Source: Pelotomaculum sp. UBA3103
Lineage (GTDB): Bacteria > Bacillota > Desulfotomaculia > Desulfotomaculales > Pelotomaculaceae
Direction of reading: 5' to 3'
Length of the DNA: 24,401 nt
Assembly: GCA_002365855.1 (NCBI GenBank)
Contig: DFAP01000029.1
Span: 1 to 24,401 of the forward strand
This document shows positions 7,112 to 14,681 of the stretch, one piece after another. How positions within the stretch are numbered: position 1 is the stretch's first letter; the number at the start of each line of letters is the position of its first letter. A model generated the notes under the pieces. That model was given only the letters and a program-made list of their open reading frames with translations. It was not told the origin of the DNA and did no database searches. The position numbers and the translations under genes are program-made.

Positions 7112-8528
7112 AACACTTGGACTGGTCCTCCTATTTGAAGCTGCCGCAATAACTCCTTGTCTTTTTATCTCCCTTTACTACGGTGAAAATGATCTACAGG
7201 CCTTTTTATACAGCCTGATGATTGTCAGCCCTGTAGGATTTGCCCTGGCGATGACTCCCGTTAATTCTAAGGACGTGGGTTACCGGGAAGGCTTTGCTAT
7301 CGCTACTCTGAGCTGGCTTTTAACTGCCCTGTTCGGCAGTCTTCCCTTTATGTTTTCAGGTGCCCTGCCCTGCTTTGTGGACGCATTTTTTGAAACCATG
7401 TCCGGTTTCACCACGACGGGGGCCTCGGTCATTGATAATATTGAAGCCCTCTCCCACGGCATATTGTTCTGGCGAAGCCTCACCCACTGGCTGGGCGGCA
7501 TGGGAACCATTGTCCTGATCCTGGCCTTGATTCCATCCCTGAAAGTGGCCGGAATGCAGCTATACAGGGCCGAGGTGCCCGGCCCGACCAAGGGCAAGGT
7601 GCTGCCGCGTATTCTCCAGACCTCCAGGCAGCTTTACAAACTATACCTGATCATTACCGGAGCTGAGATAATTCTGCTGTGCATAGCCGGCGTGCCTTTG
7701 TTCGATTCTTTTATCCACACCTTCGGCACGGTGGCCACCGGGGGATTTTCCAGTAAAAACATGAGCGTGGGCGCTTACGACAGCCTCGCCATTGAATTAA
7801 TAATCGTATTCTTTATGATCATCTGCGGGGTGAACTTTGCCCTGCATTACAACGCGCTGCGCGGCAATTTAAAGAGTTACTGGCGCGATCACGAGATTAA
7901 GCTGTACCTGGGCCTAATTATTGTCAGTGTGCTATTGATCGGGGGAAACCTGATCAATACTCTCGGCTACCAGCCCGGTGAGGCCTTTCGGGCATCTCTC
8001 TTCACCGTATCATCCATTATAACCACAACCGGCTACGCCACCGCAGATTTCAACAGCTGGCCGGAGTTCAGTAAATTCATTCTTCTGGCCCTGATGTTCG
8101 TTGGAGGGTGCGCCGGCTCCACCGGCGGCGCCATAAAAAACATCCGGTTTCTGATTCTCTTCAAAACTGCCTCACGGCAGCTGGTGCGCCTGCTTCACCC
8201 GCAGGCGGTGGTTCCGGTCAGGCTCGGCAAAGATGTGGTGCCGGAGATTGTAGTTGAAAACGTACAAACCTTCTTCTTTTTATATATTTTTATTCTGGCT
8301 GCAGTAACAGCCTACATCTCCTTCCTCGGTTATGACATAGTTAGTTCGTTGTCTGCCGTAGCCGCCACGCTGGGAAACATTGGACCCGGACTGGGATTGG
8401 TCGGCCCGGCGACCAATTTCAGCGCCATGCCTTACTCCGGTAAAGTCATTCTCAGCCTCTGCATGCTGCTAGGGCGTCTGGAAATCTATACCGTACTGGT
8501 TGTAATCAGCACAAAATTCTGGCGTTAG
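7089..8528 (+). CDS. trkH: TrkH/TrkG family potassium transporter, membrane subunit
   Basis: This is the membrane pore of the Trk system. The 479-residue protein has four repeated M1-P-M2 units, with filter-loop signatures TTTGAS (108-113), TVATGGF (214-220), ITTTGYA (311-317) and ATLGNIGPG (426-434). The conserved Gly is present in each. The first long filter region is followed by LTHWLGGMG, typical of TrkH. The start is TTG at 7089, 7 bases after GGGGG inside the end of trkA. No ATG fits better. The protein would be activated by TrkA encoded just upstream. No regulatory RNA for K+ or c-di-AMP was recognised before the operon. Confidence 0.95.
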   Translation: MNRNLIFKTLGLVLLFEAAAITPCLFISLYYGENDLQAFLYSLMIVSPVGFALAMTPVNSKDVGYREGFAIATLSWLLTALFGSLPFMFSGALPCFVDAFFETMSGFTTTGASVIDNIEALSHGILFWRSLTHWLGGMGTIVLILALIPSLKVAGMQLYRAEVPGPTKGKVLPRILQTSRQLYKLYLIITGAEIILLCIAGVPLFDSFIHTFGTVATGGFSSKNMSVGAYDSLAIELIIVFFMIICGVNFALHYNALRGNLKSYWRDHEIKLYLGLIIVSVLLIGGNLINTLGYQPGEAFRASLFTVSSIITTTGYATADFNSWPEFSKFILLALMFVGGCAGSTGGAIKNIRFLILFKTASRQLVRLLHPQAVVPVRLGKDVVPEIVVENVQTFFFLYIFILAAVTAYISFLGYDIVSSLSAVAATLGNIGPGLGLVGPATNFSAMPYSGKVILSLCMLLGRLEIYTVLVVISTKFWR

Positions 8529-8605
8529 CCTAAAAGCTTTTTACTCCTGACAGCACTGATTATTCGTATAAAAGCGGTTTTTGCTTAACTTAATATAATA
8601 TTTTC

Positions 8606-8634
8606 TTTACTCGCGGGAAAATTTATTGTTTAAT
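8606..8634 (+). promoter_or_regulatory. Candidate promoter for thrC
   Basis: TTTACT (8606-8611), a 17-base spacer and TTTAAT (8629-8634) lie just upstream of the AGGAGGT ribosome site of the threonine synthase gene. The -35 box matches four of six consensus bases and the -10 box five of six. Confidence 0.35.
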
Positions 8635-8670
8635 GTTGATGTTATGATAACTGTCAGGAGGTCTTAACCG

Positions 8671-10170
8671 ATGCTTTACGAAAGCACCAGAGGGAAGTAC
8701 GGGAGGGTTTCGTCAGCAGAGGCGATCAAGATGGGAATATCGCCTGACGGAGGTCTTTTTGTACCGAGTGAAATACCATCTATAACCGGTGAACTGCTTC
8801 AGGAAATGGCGGCCTTAAGCTACCAGCAAAAAGCCGCTGTGATTTTGAAATTATATCTTACCGATTATACGGAGAATGAAATAGAGAGCTGCGTTTCACT
8901 TGCCTACAACTCTTCAAAGTTCGACTCCCCCGAAATAGCTCCGGTTAAAAAGCTGGGAGATTTCCTGAGCACCCTGGAGCTGTGGCACGGCCCTACCTGC
9001 GCCTTCAAAGATATGGCCCTGCAGATTCTGCCGCACCTGCTGACCAGGGCGGCGGTTAAAACCGGGGAGAAATCCACCATCGTGATCCTGGTTGCCACTT
9101 CCGGCGATACCGGCAAAGCTGCCCTGGAAGGGTTTAAAAACGTCCCGGGTACAAAAATCATTGTATTTTACCCTGAACAGGGTGTGAGCGAGATCCAGAG
9201 GCTCCAGATGATTACCCAGGAGGGCGACAATGTCGCCGTCATTGCCGTCAGGGGCAACTTTGACGATGCTCAGACAGGGGTTAAAAATATTTTCGGAGAC
9301 CCGGAATTCAACCGGGAGCTTCACAGGGCCAACTACGTTTTATCCTCAGCCAATTCGATCAACTGGGGCAGGCTTGTGCCCCAAGTCGCATATTACTTTT
9401 CCGCCTACCTTGACCTGCTGGCAAAAGGTGAAATCACCCCTGGTGAAAAGATCAACTTCGTTGTTCCCACCGGCAACTTCGGTAATATCCTGGCGTCCTA
9501 TTATGCCCGGGAAATGGGCCTCCCGTTAAACCGGCTGATCTGCGCTTCTAACGCCAATAATGTCCTTACCGATTTCATCCGGACCGGTGTTTATGACAGG
9601 AACAGGGTATTCAAAAAAACCTTGTCCCCTTCGATGGATATATTAATTTCCAGCAACCTGGAGCGGCTGCTCTACCATCTTTCCGGACGAGATCCGGCCA
9701 GGATCAGCTGCTGGATGGGGGAACTCAATAATGCAGGCAAATACGGCGTTGATGAAAGAACCCGCACACTGATTCACAAGTTATTCTGGTCGGACTTCGC
9801 AGATGACAGCGAGACGCTTGACACCATCAGGCTTACCCACCGGCGCTACGGCTACGTGGTTGACCCCCACACCGCGGTGGGCATAAAAGTTCATGAAAAA
9901 TATGCCGCTGCCACCGGGGACTGCGCCAAGACCATCGTGGCCTCTACGGCGAGCCCCTTCAAATTCAATGATAGTGTGGCCAGGGCCATCCTGGGAGAAG
10001 TAGCGGTTAGAAACAAGGATGAATTTAAACTGCTCGAGGACCTTGCGGCGGCCGGCGGCATGGAAATACCACCCGGGCTGAAAAATCTGGACAAAAAACC
10101 GGTTTTTTTCAGTGGCGCCACCTCCAAAGACCAGATGGCCGGGGCGGTCAGAAACATCCTAATTCCCTGA
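8671..10170 (+). CDS. thrC: Threonine synthase
   Basis: The enzyme converts O-phosphohomoserine to threonine with pyridoxal phosphate, the last step of threonine synthesis. It is 499 residues long, the size of the long bacterial form. The N-terminus YESTRGKYGRVSSAEAIKMG and SPDGGLFVP are characteristic. GPTCAFKDMALQ (107-118) carries the PLP-binding lysine K113. ATSGDTGKAALEGF gives the phosphate-binding loop, and SANSINWGRL and VPTGNFGNILA are also conserved. ATG 8671 has AGGAGGT at good spacing. It stands alone, with no hom or thrB beside it. No T-box or leader peptide for threonine was seen. Confidence 0.96.
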   Translation: MLYESTRGKYGRVSSAEAIKMGISPDGGLFVPSEIPSITGELLQEMAALSYQQKAAVILKLYLTDYTENEIESCVSLAYNSSKFDSPEIAPVKKLGDFLSTLELWHGPTCAFKDMALQILPHLLTRAAVKTGEKSTIVILVATSGDTGKAALEGFKNVPGTKIIVFYPEQGVSEIQRLQMITQEGDNVAVIAVRGNFDDAQTGVKNIFGDPEFNRELHRANYVLSSANSINWGRLVPQVAYYFSAYLDLLAKGEITPGEKINFVVPTGNFGNILASYYAREMGLPLNRLICASNANNVLTDFIRTGVYDRNRVFKKTLSPSMDILISSNLERLLYHLSGRDPARISCWMGELNNAGKYGVDERTRTLIHKLFWSDFADDSETLDTIRLTHRRYGYVVDPHTAVGIKVHEKYAAATGDCAKTIVASTASPFKFNDSVARAILGEVAVRNKDEFKLLEDLAAAGGMEIPPGLKNLDKKPVFFSGATSKDQMAGAVRNILIP

Positions 10171-10385
10171 TAGGGAAGCAAGGAGATGCTACTAACTCTT
10201 GCTACCCTGAGCGCCTCCGGCTTATGAAGGTGGACAACCCGCCTTTTCTTCAGCTGCTTCGTACTATTAACTTATCAGTAGTCAGCGGGATATATTAATT
10301 AGGGACACTCCTGTGCTGTAGGAATGTCCCTAAATTTATAACTGAATTTTTTATAATTTCTTCTCCCTGGAAAGCAACATCCAGC
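10171..10385. other. Intergenic stretch with one palindrome
   Basis: About 215 bases after thrC. Short open frames exist here but none has both a ribosome site and a recognisable product. The only clear structure is the inverted repeat at 10299-10333. Confidence 0.5.
10299..10333. repeat. REP-like palindrome
   Basis: TTAGGGACACTCCT and AGGAATGTCCCTAA form a 14-bp inverted repeat with one mismatch around the 7-base loop GTGCTGT. The AATGTCCC motif recalls the flank of the palindrome near 11660. It could also slow transcription leaving the small membrane-protein gene, but it has no good T tract. Confidence 0.5.
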
Positions 10386-10673
10386 TTACGCTTTATCAGC
10401 CAAGTCATGACCCTCGCCCCTTTTTTCCCTCCAGGCGCCATAAGACCCGCCCAACCACTGACCAACCAGTCCGGACGCCAGCGACAGGGGAATAAACCAG
10501 GCGCTTAATCCCATTTCAACGCGAAGCAACACAATCAGAGGTATTGACAGGTGAACAGCTAAAAACCAGGAGGCGGAAAACCTGCTGACCGAAACCCGCC
10601 ATCTTCCCAGGGGAAGATTGCAAATAAAAGAAACTGCGGAAAGACCTACTGCAGACAGTATAAAATGAGGCAT
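10386..10673 (-). CDS. Small hydrophobic membrane protein, unknown function
   Basis: The 95-residue protein has about three membrane segments: MPHFILSAVGLSAVSFICNL, FLAVHLSIPLIVLL and WFIPLSLASGLVGQWLGG. An RWRVSVSRFS basic loop separates the first two. The tail is charged and cytoplasmic-looking. ATG 10673 is preceded by GGTGAG at usable spacing. It resembles a small conserved membrane protein I have an impression of from other anaerobes, but I cannot name a family. The hydrophobic pattern and basic loop make it a credible gene. It lies 66 bases after the Nudix gene on the same strand. Confidence 0.6.
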   Translation of the reverse strand: MPHFILSAVGLSAVSFICNLPLGRWRVSVSRFSASWFLAVHLSIPLIVLLRVEMGLSAWFIPLSLASGLVGQWLGGSYGAWREKRGEGHDLADKA

Positions 10674-10739
10674 TAGATCATCTCACCCATAGTTTATCCG
10701 GCGCCATAGCATTATATTGAGAACTCAACCAGGCTACCC

Positions 10740-11243
10740 TTATGAGTTTCTCTGCTTCAATTTTTCAATAACAAGGACATCTGTTGGAAAAGCCAGCGGG
10801 GGAGGGGAAGAGAGGTCAAAGTAACCTACCTCATCCAAATCCTCGCTTGCCTTCAGCTCGCCCCCCACTACTTCGGCCTCAAACCAGATCCCGACCGTGT
10901 GGGTCTCCGGGTTATGGAAGTTTGACTGCACTGTAAAAACTTTTTTAATTTTAACGTCAAGACCTGTTTCTTCCTTAAATTCCCTCATCGCGGCATCAAA
11001 AACATCTTCATCATATTCCACGTAGCCGCAGGGTATACACCACATACCACCGCAGTAGCTGCTGTTCCTTCTGCCCATGAGGATGCGCCCGTCCCGGTCT
11101 AAAACAACAATGGCCACACCCACAACAGGGTTTTCGTAAAAAATGTAGCCGCAATCAGAGCAGGTGAGCCTGTCCCTGTCGCCGTACACCTTATATCTTA
11201 AGTCACCACCGCATTTAGGGCAGTAATAAAAACGCTGGTTCAT
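10740..11243 (-). CDS. Nudix hydrolase with N-terminal zinc ribbon
   Basis: Nudix enzymes cleave nucleoside diphosphates linked to another group. From ATG 11243 the protein has 167 residues. A zinc ribbon comes first: CPKC (8-11) and CSDC (28-31), as in the NudC-like group. The Nudix box follows at 73-95 in the form G-x5-E-x7-REFKEETGL, with all metal-binding glutamates present. The frame extends to 11300, but ATG 11243 has a strong GGAGGGTGGAG ribosome site, so that start is chosen. The substrate is not predictable; the protein is shorter than NADH pyrophosphatase and lacks its N-terminal domain. Confidence 0.88.
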   Translation of the reverse strand: MNQRFYYCPKCGGDLRYKVYGDRDRLTCSDCGYIFYENPVVGVAIVVLDRDGRILMGRRNSSYCGGMWCIPCGYVEYDEDVFDAAMREFKEETGLDVKIKKVFTVQSNFHNPETHTVGIWFEAEVVGGELKASEDLDEVGYFDLSSPPPLAFPTDVLVIEKLKQRNS

Positions 11244-11422
11244 CAACTCCACCCTCCAGGGCTTTTTCCTATTATAACAGCTAGAGTCTTCTTCGCGCAC
11301 AATATTTTTTACGTTGGCAAAACAAAAAACCGGTTAATTATAACCAGCTACAAAGTCTTCCGCGTAACATCTAAATATTTGCTCAGCACAAGTGTGGGTA
11401 GATGCCGGGGGAGAGGGTACAC

Positions 11423-11566
11423 TCACAGATGTCCAGCCTTACTTCCTTTGGGGCCGCTTTGAAGCAAACAAATAAATTTTTCCACTAACTCTGGCACAAA
11501 CTGCATCCCGGCACACTTCCGCAGTTCTTCCACTGCTTCATCATGCGACATGGCATTGCGGTAATT
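11423..11566 (-). pseudogene. 3' remnant of an HD-GYP domain gene
   Basis: The minus-strand frame from 11566 to TGA at 11425-11423 encodes NYRNAMSHDEAVEELRKCAG followed by MQFVPELVEKFICLLQSG and a short tail. This matches the end of HD-GYP domains, which typically read YRxAMSxxEAxxEL, then CAGTQFDPxLVxxF. An in-frame TAA (11569-11567) sits immediately upstream, and the catalytic HD and GYP parts are absent. The 5' part has been lost. A REP-like palindrome lies just beyond at 11601-11640. The intact HD-GYP gene at 13557 has a different sequence here, so this is not a simple copy of it. Confidence 0.7.
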
Positions 11567-11600
11567 TTAATAATTCAAGTTAACTTGCAGATTTTTATAG

Positions 11601-11670
11601 TGGTTCTCGTTGTTTTCTTATCGGGAAGCAACGAGAACCATCCCCGCTGACCTCTGAATGTCCCCAACTT
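11601..11670. repeat. REP-like palindrome with conserved flank
   Basis: TGGTTCTCGTTG (11601-11612) and CAACGAGAACCA (11629-11640) are perfect inverse copies around a 16-base loop. The flank ends in GTCCCCAACTT (11660-11670), identical to 414-424 beside the palindrome at 371-416. It is probably the same family of dispersed palindromes, of the sort mobilised by RAYT transposases. No transposase is present here. Confidence 0.6.
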
Positions 11671-11721
11671 ACAGACAAAAAAAGAGGGGCAGTGCCCCCT
11701 CCGTCCGTTTTGGTTAGATAT

Positions 11722-11747
11722 AAACAAAAAGCCCGTTTTTTACGGGC
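11722..11747 (-). terminator. Rho-independent terminator
   Basis: On the minus strand GCCCGT-AAAAA-ACGGGC is followed at once by TTTTTGTTT. It lies 7 bases after the stop codon of the gene at 11755-12063. A second GC-rich dyad, AGGGGC/GCCCCCT, sits just downstream near 11683-11701 and may add strength. Confidence 0.75.
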
Positions 11748-11754
11748 ATGTTCA

Positions 11755-12063
11755 TTACTGGTTCAGGTTTACGAACAACGCATTCTCTTTTTCGTCATAT
11801 TTTGCGCTAAATTTACCTTTTGCCGCGATGTTGAAATGATTAAAAAAGCCTCTGCTAAAAACCTTCGTTTTCTTAATATTCTGCCCATCATCTGTGGCTT
11901 TAACCCGGATTGTGTTCGTTTCTTGGTCATAAGCAAGCTCTACCTTTTCCGTATTCAGCTTTTCGCGAGCATGTTTGTTTAAGACAATAGAATTCTTAGA
12001 AATAGTTACCAAGGGCAATTTGGGTACTCTTTCACCTCGAGGCTTATAAACTTCAAACGTCAT
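11755..12063 (-). CDS. Conserved small protein of unknown function
   Basis: From ATG 12063 (GGGAGTG 6 bases upstream) the protein has 102 residues. It starts MTFEVYKPRGERVPKLPLVT and continues ISKNSIVLNKHAREKLNTEK, then a predicted beta-rich middle and KTKVFSRGFFNHFNI near the end. The first part recalls an AbrB/SpoVT-type swapped-hairpin layout (ISKNxxVxLNxxAREKL), which would suggest DNA binding, but the match is loose and I do not assert it. I have an impression of similar proteins in other Clostridia but cannot name the family. It is soluble, basic and has its own terminator, so it is a real, separately transcribed gene. Confidence 0.65.
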   Translation of the reverse strand: MTFEVYKPRGERVPKLPLVTISKNSIVLNKHAREKLNTEKVELAYDQETNTIRVKATDDGQNIKKTKVFSRGFFNHFNIAAKGKFSAKYDEKENALFVNLNQ

Positions 12064-12202
12064 TCTACACACTCCCATATTTTGTATTCTTGATAGATTA
12101 TAATCAAATATTTACTACTTGTCAAACGTTCTAATTATTTAATTAAAAAGCTGTATTTGAGTAAGACTACGCAAAACTACCATTATGCAGAGTTGTGGTT
12201 TC

Positions 12203-12246
12203 AATAAAAAAACAAAAAATGAGTTTTATTTTTTAAATAAAACTCA
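12203..12246 (-). terminator. Rho-independent terminator of the acuA-like gene
   Basis: On the minus strand TGAGTTTTATT and AATAAAACTCA form a perfect 11-bp stem with a 5-base loop, followed by TTTTTTGTTTTTTTATT. It lies about 80 bases beyond the acuA-like stop codon. Confidence 0.7.
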
Positions 12247-12327
12247 AAGTTGTACTTTAATAGGCTTGTTTTATTTTTATGTCCACCTTTAGGCCATCTT
12301 AAGGGTTCTTTACCGCAGCACCCGCAG

Positions 12328-12942
12328 TTATTTATAAGTCAGGCTGTCCAAATACAAATGATTCAAAAAGTCGCCCCGCTGATTTTCATTAATGTTTTTT
12401 CCAACTCGTGCCATGAAGAAATTTGCCGGGTGCTCCATAATATCCGGATCGTCTGTCTGGTAGACCCGGAAGCCGATCTTGCTGAAAAGGCGGTAAAGAA
12501 CGTCTTTGTATGACCACATATCCAGGCCGCTGCCCTCTAGGTCCCAGTGCCAGGCGTATTCAAGGCTGATAACCACATGGTTTTCCATAAAGCCGTGCCG
12601 TCCCGCTGCTGTTATCAAGCTCTTCCCCACCCCCTGGCGCCTCCAGCGGGGAGAGATTTCGACAGCCCCCAGTTCAAGAATAAAAGGCAGGCTGCTCCAA
12701 CGAGTCAGTTCATGAGGCTGGTGAAATGCCAGATATCCGATGATAACCTTTTCACTTACAGCTATAAAAACCTTGCAGTAGTCATCCGCTGCAATCTGAA
12801 GCAGAGCATCCTTCTGAATTTCAGCGGGCCTGAAGTTGCTCATTTCCGGGTCTATGGCCAATTCACCAAGACAGGAAGCAGAAACTGGTCCTTCAACTAC
12901 AAAAGACCGCTCCTCTACTTTGGACGGAGATATTTTGGTCAT
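12328..12942 (-). CDS. acuA: AcuA-like GNAT acetyltransferase
   Basis: AcuA of Bacillus acetylates the active-site lysine of acetyl-CoA synthetase and switches it off. From ATG 12942 the protein has 204 residues, near the usual 210. The N-terminal VEGPVS and the GNAT motif A ELGAVEISPRWRRQGVGKSL (90-109) are present. The highly characteristic C-terminal part ISLEYAWHWDLEGSGLDMW, then TDDPDIMEHPANFFMARVGK, closely resembles Bacillus AcuA as I know it. ATG 12942 has GAGGGGGG 6 bases upstream; the longer start at 12990 has no such site. acuB and acuC are not adjacent, but a Sir2 deacetylase is encoded at 1486-2232. Divergent from the Cys-rich gene at 13162. Confidence 0.88.
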   Translation of the reverse strand: MTKISPSKVEERSFVVEGPVSASCLGELAIDPEMSNFRPAEIQKDALLQIAADDYCKVFIAVSEKVIIGYLAFHQPHELTRWSSLPFILELGAVEISPRWRRQGVGKSLITAAGRHGFMENHVVISLEYAWHWDLEGSGLDMWSYKDVLYRLFSKIGFRVYQTDDPDIMEHPANFFMARVGKNINENQRGDFLNHLYLDSLTYK

Positions 12943-13161
12943 GCAGATCCCCCCTCGGTCCCGGTTAGTATTAGCTGTAGATCCAAACATTAGCCGCCAG
13001 ACCCGTTTATTCCTTTCGCCTGTTTTCTCTTGTAGAAAATAAAAAAAGGTCTTTGCAAAGAGCAGATGGACATATGAAGGGATTTTTCCTTATGCTTAGA
13101 ATATTTGATGTACAAACGGATAACTCGGGCGGGAACAGTAACAATTTTAGGAGGGGTCACT

Positions 13162-13476
13162 TTGAATTATGAAGAAATGACCATGCAGGAAAGGGCAAAC
13201 CTGTGCCAAAACATTTACCAGGATAGTGGCGAAGCGGAAACCCCTAAGTGTTCCGACATCTTTCTGGACACACCGCAGTGCGGTTCTATCTGCTGCGGGC
13301 ACTGCCCAAAATATACCGGCTGTGTAGAAGCAAAATGTGAGAAAGTTTGGATCGATCCCCGGACTATTATTGACAACCCGGTAGGAAGGCTGATCTACGT
13401 GGAGTTGGAAAGCGGACGGCTGGTTTCCGGCTCAATACCATGCATAATAAGCGAGATGTATGATGATAACGAGTAG
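13162..13476 (+). CDS. Cys-rich small protein, unknown function
   Basis: TTG 13162 follows AGGAGGGG by a few bases, which fixes the start; the frame upstream has no ribosome site. The 104-residue protein begins MNYEEMTMQERANLCQNIYQ. It has a dense cysteine block in the middle: KCSDIF, then CGSICCGHCPKYTGCVEAKC, and one more in SIPCII. Eight or so cysteines in about 50 residues suggest zinc or Fe-S binding rather than disulfides, since no signal peptide is visible. The C-terminal part (RLIYVELESGRLVSG) looks like a small beta hairpin. The HD-GYP gene follows about 80 bases later on the same strand. No family is recognised. Confidence 0.65.
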   Translation: MNYEEMTMQERANLCQNIYQDSGEAETPKCSDIFLDTPQCGSICCGHCPKYTGCVEAKCEKVWIDPRTIIDNPVGRLIYVELESGRLVSGSIPCIISEMYDDNE

Positions 13477-13492
13477 ACATAACTAAAGATTT

Positions 13493-13514
13493 TAAGTTTT
13501 ATTACGAAAACTTA
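13493..13514. promoter_or_regulatory. Perfect 8-bp dyad upstream of the HD-GYP gene
   Basis: TAAGTTTT-ATTACG-AAAACTTA lies in the gap between the Cys-rich gene and the HD-GYP gene. TATATA overlaps its right end and could be a -10 box. It has no T tract on the plus strand, so an operator is more likely than a terminator, but this is inference. Confidence 0.35.
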
Positions 13515-13556
13515 TATATACAAAAGAAAGGCGACAAAAATGACGAGGTGCGGCCG

Positions 13557-14681
13557 GTGAGAAGAGTGGCAATCACATCCCTGCTTTCAGGCATGAAAGT
13601 GGGCCATAACATTTACAACAGCAGGGGCGAAACACTGATCAGCAGGGGCGTGATTCTGAATAAAAGGTATATTGACAGCTTAAAAAAGCTGGGTATACCA
13701 GCACTTTATATCATCGATGACAGTCTGCCCGATTTTTTTGTTCAGGACGTGATTGACGAAAGAAGCAGGGTTGCCGCCATCAAACTAACCAGGAGCATCC
13801 TAAACGGGCAGAACACTTCCGAGTCTCCCCTGGACAAGGCGGTGGTAAGCGACTCAAAGAAAGTTGTCAATGACATCATAGACCAGCTCCTGGACAACCC
13901 ATCTTTGATGGTCAACCTGGTCGATATCCGAAGCATTGACGATTACCTTTTCGGGCATTCGGTCAACGTCTGCGTTCTATCCCTGGTTACCGGTGTGTCC
14001 CTGGGATACGACAAAACAAAGCTGATGAACCTGGGAATGGGCGCCTTGATGCACGATATGGGCAAAACCCTGGTTCCTCCCCATATTCTGAATAAACCAG
14101 GCTCCTTAACTGAAAGTGAGTTCAATGTTGTCAAGAGGCATTCCGAATACGGTTATACCATCCTGGCCAGCAACGAGGCTTACGTGAGGAAGCTGTATGC
14201 CCTGATTGCTTTGCAGCATCATGAGCGGTACAATGGCGAGGGATATCCGAAGGGACTGCAGGGCGGCAGCATTCACGTATTCTCCCAGATCGTCGGTATT
14301 GCTGATGTGTATGACGCCATGACCGCAGACCGGGTCTACCGGAAGGCATATCCGCCAAACGAGGTCTTTGAAATGCTGGCCGGCTCGGGTGATTTTCTCT
14401 TTGACTATAAACTGGTGCTCGCCTTCCTCAGCAATATAGCGGCCTACCCGGCAGGTTCCATCATCAAGCTCAGCTCAAATGAAATAGCTGTTGTGGTTGA
14501 GACACCAAAGGGCTACCCTTTATACCCCAGGGTCAAAGTGCTTTACGACTCTACGGGAAACAAACTTCAGGAACCTCTGGACATCGACCTCTCGCTGCAG
14601 AATAACCTCACTGTTATAAAGGTCCTGGACCACAGCGAAATAGAAGAGCTTAAGCTAAATGAAGGGAAGCTCATCTCCTAG
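13557..14681 (+). CDS. HD-GYP domain protein (probable c-di-GMP phosphodiesterase)
   Basis: HD-GYP proteins hydrolyse cyclic di-GMP with a di- or tri-iron centre. The frame can open at GTG 13548 or GTG 13557. The latter has GAGGTG 6 bases upstream and yields RRVAITSLLSGMKVGHNIYN, the common start of this family, so it is preferred (374 residues). In numbering from 13548: H137, the HD pair H169-D170 in LMHDMGK, H195 or H198 nearby, HHERYNGEGYP (224-234) with the GYP motif, and ADVYDAMTADRVYRKAY (252-268). A C-terminal beta-rich tail of about 80 residues follows. The usual GTQFDP near the domain end reads GDFLFDYKLV. There is no receiver or membrane domain, so it is cytoplasmic. Its stop codon overlaps that of the convergent NlpC/P60 gene. 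Confidence 0.9.
   Translation: MRRVAITSLLSGMKVGHNIYNSRGETLISRGVILNKRYIDSLKKLGIPALYIIDDSLPDFFVQDVIDERSRVAAIKLTRSILNGQNTSESPLDKAVVSDSKKVVNDIIDQLLDNPSLMVNLVDIRSIDDYLFGHSVNVCVLSLVTGVSLGYDKTKLMNLGMGALMHDMGKTLVPPHILNKPGSLTESEFNVVKRHSEYGYTILASNEAYVRKLYALIALQHHERYNGEGYPKGLQGGSIHVFSQIVGIADVYDAMTADRVYRKAYPPNEVFEMLAGSGDFLFDYKLVLAFLSNIAAYPAGSIIKLSSNEIAVVVETPKGYPLYPRVKVLYDSTGNKLQEPLDIDLSLQNNLTVIKVLDHSEIEELKLNEGKLIS

Larger units (their letters stand above)
11301..11754. other. Intergenic region with gene remnant, REP-like repeat and terminator
   Basis: About 450 bases with no intact gene. It contains the HD-GYP remnant (11423-11566), a REP-like palindrome (11601-11670) and the terminator of the downstream small gene (11722-11747). 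Nothing else was recognised between 11301 and 11422. Confidence 0.6.

Noticed and set aside
10181..10298. Short open frames after thrC
   Set aside because: The peptides resemble nothing known and lack correctly spaced ribosome sites; left as intergenic.
12250..12513. Plus-strand 87-aa frame
   Set aside because: Mostly antisense to acuA, and no ribosome site or recognisable domain.
12547..12993. Plus-strand open frame opposite acuA (148 aa)
   Set aside because: Antisense to a clearly recognised gene; no family features and no ribosome site.
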